A stretch of DNA of 11,535 nucleotides. Origin: an uncultured Clostridia bacterium (lineage in GTDB: Bacteria; Bacillota; Clostridia; Oscillospirales; CAG-272). The notes beneath the pieces are model-generated. The model had not been told where the DNA came from, did no database searches, and saw only the letters and a program-made list of their open reading frames with translations. The translations under genes were made by a program, and so were the position numbers. The stretch is from contig CAJONA010000038.1 of the NCBI GenBank assembly GCA_905235755.1, forward strand, positions 1 through 11,535, given 5' to 3'. Below, piece after piece: positions 8,729-11,535 of this stretch (positions are counted from its first letter, which is position 1; each line of letters begins with the position of its first letter).

Positions 8729-8757
8729 CCGACAGCTGCTTGATTTTCAGATATAAT
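8729..8757 (+). promoter_or_regulatory. Possible promoter of rimO-pgsA
   Basis: TATAAT (8752-8757) with a weak -35, CCGACA (8729-8734), at 17 bases. It lies in the 70-base gap after cysS, so rimO-pgsA may have its own start as well as read-through. Confidence 0.45.
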
Positions 8758-8794
8758 ACTATTGTATAAAATGTGAAAGGCAAATTATATACAA

Positions 8795-10138
8795 ATGGAT
8801 AAAAACATAAAGATCGGGTTCGTTTCGCTCGGTTGCTCGAAAAATCTCGTCGATACCGAAACTATGCTCGCGCGGCTCGCATCGGAGGGATACGCGATCA
8901 CGCCCGATGAAACGGAAGCCGACGTCATCATAGTGAACACCTGCGCGTTTATCGAGAGCGCGAAGCGCGAGTCCATCGACAATATTCTCGACGTGGCGTG
9001 GCTGAAAAAGCACAGACGTCTCAAAGCGATAATCGTTACCGGATGCCTCGCCGAGAGGTACAAGGACGAGATATTCAAAGAGATACCGGAGGTCGACGCC
9101 GTCGTAGGCATCGGCGGCGAGGCGAAGATAGTCGAGGCTGTCGAGAGCGTGCTTAAAAAGAATAAATTTTCCGATTACTTCGACAAGGAGAAGTCGCTGC
9201 TCGGCGGCGAGCGCGTCGTTACGACGCCGGAATATACAGCGTATCTGAAAATCGCCGAAGGATGCGACAACAGATGTACTTATTGCGCGATACCGCTTAT
9301 TCGCGGCGGTTTCCGCTCGCGTCCGATGGAGGACATTATCGCCGAGGCGAAAGATCTTGAAGCTCTCGGCGTGAAGGAACTCAATATCATAGCGCAGGAT
9401 ACGTCACGCTATGGGCTCGACCTTTACGGCGAGTACAAGCTCGCCGAGCTCGCGCGAAAGATAACCGAAGAGACAAAGATCCCGTGGGTGCGCCTGCTTT
9501 ACTGCTACCCGGACAAAATAACCGACGAGCTTATCACCGAGATGCGCGACAACCCGAGGATAGTCAAATATCTCGATCTGCCCGTGCAGCATATCAGCGA
9601 CAAAGTGCTTCGCGCGATGAATCGCCACGGCGACAGCGCGATGATCCGCGACACGATAGCGCGCGTTCGCGCGGCGATACCGGATATCACTCTGCGCACG
9701 ACGCTGATAGTCGGCTTCCCCGGTGAAACGGAGGAGGACTTTAACGAGCTGTGCGAGTTCGTAAAGGAAACAAAATTCGACAGGCTCGGAGCGTTTACAT
9801 ATTCGCGCGAGGAGGACACTCCCGCGTACGATATGCCAAATCAGATCGACGAGCAGACAAAGCAGGACAGATACGATATAATAATGAAAGAGCAGATGCA
9901 TATCGTCGCCGAAAAGAATGAAAAATATATCGGCAAAAAGCTGCGAGTGCTCGTTGAGGCATACGATCAGGTCGCCGAGATATATTACGGGCGCGGGCAG
10001 GGCGATGCGCCGGACATCGACACAAAGGTGTTTTTTACAAATCCAGTCGGCGCAAAGAGAATACAGCCCGGCGAATTTGTTACCGTTATAATTGAAAAAA
10101 CGCTCGATTACGATTTGCACGGCAGAGCCGTGAGATGA
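8795..10138 (+). CDS. rimO: Ribosomal protein uS12 methylthiotransferase RimO
   Basis: A radical-SAM enzyme that adds a methylthio group to a conserved aspartate of ribosomal protein S12. The 447 residues hold the three parts of the family: an N-terminal MTTase domain with cluster cysteines Cys14 (SLGCSKN), Cys50 (NTCAF) and Cys84 (TGCLAER); the radical-SAM core with Cys157-x3-Cys161-x2-Cys164 (CDNRCTYC); and a C-terminal TRAM-like RNA-binding domain (about 380-445). The opening IGFVSLGCSKNLVD and the LDLPVQHISDKVLRAMNR segment point to RimO rather than MiaB. ATG 8795 is the only sensible start, because a stop lies in frame at 8774-8776; the nearest Shine-Dalgarno-like sequence (GAAAGG, 8775-8780) is 14 bases away, unusually far. 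pgsA follows after 12 bases. Confidence 0.95.
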   Translation: MDKNIKIGFVSLGCSKNLVDTETMLARLASEGYAITPDETEADVIIVNTCAFIESAKRESIDNILDVAWLKKHRRLKAIIVTGCLAERYKDEIFKEIPEVDAVVGIGGEAKIVEAVESVLKKNKFSDYFDKEKSLLGGERVVTTPEYTAYLKIAEGCDNRCTYCAIPLIRGGFRSRPMEDIIAEAKDLEALGVKELNIIAQDTSRYGLDLYGEYKLAELARKITEETKIPWVRLLYCYPDKITDELITEMRDNPRIVKYLDLPVQHISDKVLRAMNRHGDSAMIRDTIARVRAAIPDITLRTTLIVGFPGETEEDFNELCEFVKETKFDRLGAFTYSREEDTPAYDMPNQIDEQTKQDRYDIIMKEQMHIVAEKNEKYIGKKLRVLVEAYDQVAEIYYGRGQGDAPDIDTKVFFTNPVGAKRIQPGEFVTVIIEKTLDYDLHGRAVR

Positions 10139-10150
10139 AAGGAGATAAAT

Positions 10151-10735
10151 ATGAATTTACCGAACAAGCTCACAGTATTGCGCATTTGTCTCGTGCCGCC
10201 GATGATGATATTCATCGTGTTCGATTTCGGGCTCGGCGTCTGGTCAAACGTTATCGCGGCGGCGCTGTTTGCGATCGCATCGCTGACTGATATGTTCGAC
10301 GGAAAGATCGCGCGCAAATATAACCTTATCACCGATTTCGGGAAATTCCTCGATCCTCTCGCCGATAAATTCATGGTGATGGGCGCGCTCGTGTCGTTGT
10401 GCCTCGTCGCAGAAAACAACGTTTACGGAAAGCTCCTCCTGCTCGGAACGGCGGTCGTGATATTCCGCGAACTCGCGGTGACGTCGATAAGACTTATTGC
10501 CAAAAACGCCGACGGCGTGGTCATAGCGGCGAATATTTTCGGAAAAATAAAGACTTTCACGCAGATGATTTTCGTGATCGTTGCGCTGCTGACGCCGCTT
10601 CTCGACGGCATTATCGGGGCGAATGTATTTATGATAGTGTCGTATATTTTCCTTGCCGCAATGACATTTATGACAGTGCTTTCAGGGACGATATACATCA
10701 AAAGCTATTGGAAATATATTTCAGCGAGCAAATGA
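10151..10735 (+). CDS. pgsA: CDP-diacylglycerol--glycerol-3-phosphate 3-phosphatidyltransferase
   Basis: A membrane enzyme that makes phosphatidylglycerol phosphate from CDP-diacylglycerol and glycerol 3-phosphate, the committed step to phosphatidylglycerol and cardiolipin. Its 194 residues match the family. The CDP-alcohol phosphotransferase motif is complete: Asp47-x2-Asp50-Gly51-x2-Ala54-Arg55-x8-Gly64-x3-Asp68-x3-Asp72. Several hydrophobic membrane segments surround it (about 12-45, 74-105, 130-150 and 155-185). NLPNKLTVLRI at the N-terminus is characteristic of PgsA. AAAGGAG directly after the rimO stop serves the ATG at 10151, so the two genes are one operon. In many Firmicutes rimO-pgsA continues to cinA and recA, but here it does not. 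Confidence 0.95.
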   Translation: MNLPNKLTVLRICLVPPMMIFIVFDFGLGVWSNVIAAALFAIASLTDMFDGKIARKYNLITDFGKFLDPLADKFMVMGALVSLCLVAENNVYGKLLLLGTAVVIFRELAVTSIRLIAKNADGVVIAANIFGKIKTFTQMIFVIVALLTPLLDGIIGANVFMIVSYIFLAAMTFMTVLSGTIYIKSYWKYISASK

Positions 10736-10745
10736 CAAATTGCTA

Positions 10746-10774
10746 TTGACACGCGCATTTTAATAATATAAAAT
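10746..10774 (+). promoter_or_regulatory. Promoter of the DUF1292 gene
   Basis: A consensus TTGACA (10746-10751), 17 bases, and TAAAAT (10769-10774) start 10 bases after the pgsA stop, so the next gene has an independent and probably strong promoter. Confidence 0.75.
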
Positions 10775-10840
10775 ATAACTGTAATCAAAAATCGAAATCA
10801 ACATATTATAAAATAAAAGTTGCAGAAAGGATAAAACACA

Positions 10841-11134
10841 GTGGCTGACGGATTTAACGAAAATGATACCATCGTTCTCACAGACGAGGACGGGAAAGAG
10901 ACCGAGTTTGAGTTTATCGAGAGCTTCGACTTTGAAAGCAATACGTATTACGTGCTTTTGCCTGTTGACGACAACACGGACGGAGAGTATGTAATTCTCA
11001 GACTGGAACAGGACGAAAACGGCGAAGATATTCTTTCGACGATAGACAATGACGATGAGTTTGACCGCGTTGCGGATTATTTCGAGGATGAATATCTCTC
11101 CGAAATAGATTATGACGACAACGACGGGGAATAA
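10841..11134 (+). CDS. DUF1292 (UPF0473/YrzB-like) family protein
   Basis: This 97-residue acidic protein has more than a third Asp/Glu and only about four Lys/Arg. It has the DUF1292 look: IVLTDEDGKETEFEFIESFDF (11-31), YYVLLPVDD (36-44), EYVILRLEQDENGEDILSTIDNDDEFDRVADYF (49-81), then an acidic tail. The family is common in Firmicutes, usually near alaS-ruvX, and its biochemical role is unknown to me. The start is GTG at 10841, with AAAGGA (10826-10831) 9 bases upstream; no better start exists. The leader from the promoter is about 60 bases. No terminator stands between it and the downstream RNA gene, so transcripts may run on into it. Confidence 0.85.
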   Translation: MADGFNENDTIVLTDEDGKETEFEFIESFDFESNTYYVLLPVDDNTDGEYVILRLEQDENGEDILSTIDNDDEFDRVADYFEDEYLSEIDYDDNDGE

Positions 11135-11151
11135 TAAATTTTTACGCGACA

Positions 11152-11157
11152 TATAAT
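11152..11157 (+). promoter_or_regulatory. -10 box of the 6S-like RNA
   Basis: TATAAT 18 bases after the DUF1292 stop would start a transcript near 11163-11165, just at the first hairpin. No convincing -35 is seen at 16-18 bases. Confidence 0.45.
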
Positions 11158-11162
11158 ATTAC

Positions 11163-11390
11163 TGATGTTGTAAGACATCTACCTGCAACTTTAGTGATGT
11201 GCTGTTAATTAAACCTACAACTTACACTTGGAGTCCGGGAAGCGCGCAGGGTATGCAGACCTCCCGACGCAGTCCTGCTTATGTCACGACTGCGTTCGGA
11301 CGTTGGGAGCGCAAATGCCGTTCGATGGACACCACCCCTGATTTATGCAGGGTCTTAATTGAGGCACACACGGAGGAGCGGGGAAACTAA
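11163..11390 (+). ncRNA. ssrS: Structured RNA, probable 6S RNA (5' and 3' ends approximate)
   Basis: There is no good ORF, but by hand the region folds into one long interrupted rod like 6S RNA, which binds housekeeping RNA polymerase by mimicking an open promoter. The closing stem is TGTGC (11198-11202)/GCACA (11364-11368) plus TTAATTAA (11205-11212)/TTAATTGA (11355-11362). A central bubble (about 11213-11228) has a hairpin on its 3' side, CCCTG/CAGGG (11336-11340/11348-11352), as in known 6S RNAs. The upper stem is TGG-A-GTCC (11229-11236)/GGAC-A-CCA (11327-11334), GCGC (11242-11245)/GCGC (11309-11312), CTCCC/GGGAG (11261-11265/11305-11309) and ACGCAGTC/GACTGCGT (11267-11274/11288-11295). 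Length, position and a terminator just after fit. I see no tmRNA, RNase P or SRP signatures. The identification rests on architecture, not on a database match. Confidence 0.6.
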
Positions 11391-11397
11391 AAAAAAC

Positions 11398-11426
11398 AGG
11401 CTTGTGCGAAATCACAAGCCTTTTTG
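11398..11426 (+). terminator. Terminator after the 6S-like RNA
   Basis: AGGCTTGTG (11398-11406), loop CGAAAT, and CACAAGCCT (11413-11421) form a perfect 9-bp stem followed by T's, with an oligo-A run (11389-11396) before it. Confidence 0.88.
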
Positions 11427-11464
11427 TATGGCGCGTTCTTTCGCGCGCACGCCGTGCGCGAAGG

Positions 11465-11535
11465 TGTACTTTTCTTGCTGCTTCGCTGTTTTTCGCGTGT
11501 CAGCGCGAATATACTTTTCTCTATGTACTTTTCTT
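11465..11535. repeat. Short TGTACTTTTCTT repeats at the right edge
   Basis: TGTACTTTTCTT occurs at 11465-11476 and 11524-11535, with a variant TATACTTTTCTC at 11510-11521. On the minus strand these read AAGAAAAGTACA. Between and before them are G+C-rich imperfect palindromes (TTCGCGCGCACG../..GTGCGCGAA, about 11440-11462). No gene is supported from 11427 to the end. Similar AAGAAAAGTACA repeats are, from memory, scattered between genes in gut Clostridia. The array may continue past the window. Confidence 0.5.

Noticed and set aside
9404..10120. Minus-strand 238-residue open frame
   Set aside because: It is antisense to rimO, a shadow created by codon use.
10399..10749. Plus-strand 116-residue open frame inside pgsA
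   Set aside because: It is out of frame with a perfect CDP-alcohol phosphotransferase gene and Arg-rich without motifs.
11199..11390. 63-residue open frame after the DUF1292 gene
   Set aside because: It lies inside a region that folds as a 6S-like RNA, lacks a ribosome binding site and has no protein-like pattern.

Overview
The window looks like chromosomal housekeeping DNA from an anaerobic Clostridia-type Firmicute, possibly an uncultured gut Oscillospirales or Christensenellales relative. This is inferred from the gene set (ATP-type PEP carboxykinase, rimO-pgsA, a DUF1292 protein), strong GGAGG ribosome binding sites, TTGACA/TATAAT-type promoters with 17-base spacers, many U-tailed terminators, and G+C near one half by eye. 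There is no phage, IS transposase, CRISPR array, tRNA or rRNA gene.

Layout. Bases 1-1264 (minus) carry the N-terminal half of a GH2 beta-mannosidase that runs off the left edge. Diverging from it at 1463 is pckA, complete in content but broken by a missing base at about 1953/1954. Its terminator region (3041-3230) contains a 142-base palindromic repeat element flanked by a 16-base direct repeat, apparently inserted into the terminator. Next, each in its own transcription unit, come an ECF-like sigma factor with a long extra C-terminus (3319-4914) and a UroD/MtaA-superfamily protein (5036-6079). A convergent lipoprotein gene (6174-7115, minus) shares a bidirectional terminator with the latter. 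The lipoprotein gene and cysS (7312-8724) diverge from back-to-back promoters. After cysS come rimO (8795-10138) and pgsA (10151-10735), which form a tight pair, then a very acidic DUF1292 protein (10841-11134) with its own strong promoter. A structured non-coding RNA with the architecture of 6S RNA follows (about 11163-11390) with a strong terminator. The right edge holds short TGTACTTTTCTT repeats.

The genes do not form one pathway. cysS, rimO, pgsA and the 6S candidate serve translation, membrane lipid synthesis and global transcription control. pckA and the beta-mannosidase belong to central and carbohydrate metabolism. The least explained parts are the extended sigma factor, the orphan UroD-like protein, the lipoprotein's C-terminal domain and the repeat element in the pckA terminator. 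I found no convincing new multi-gene system here.
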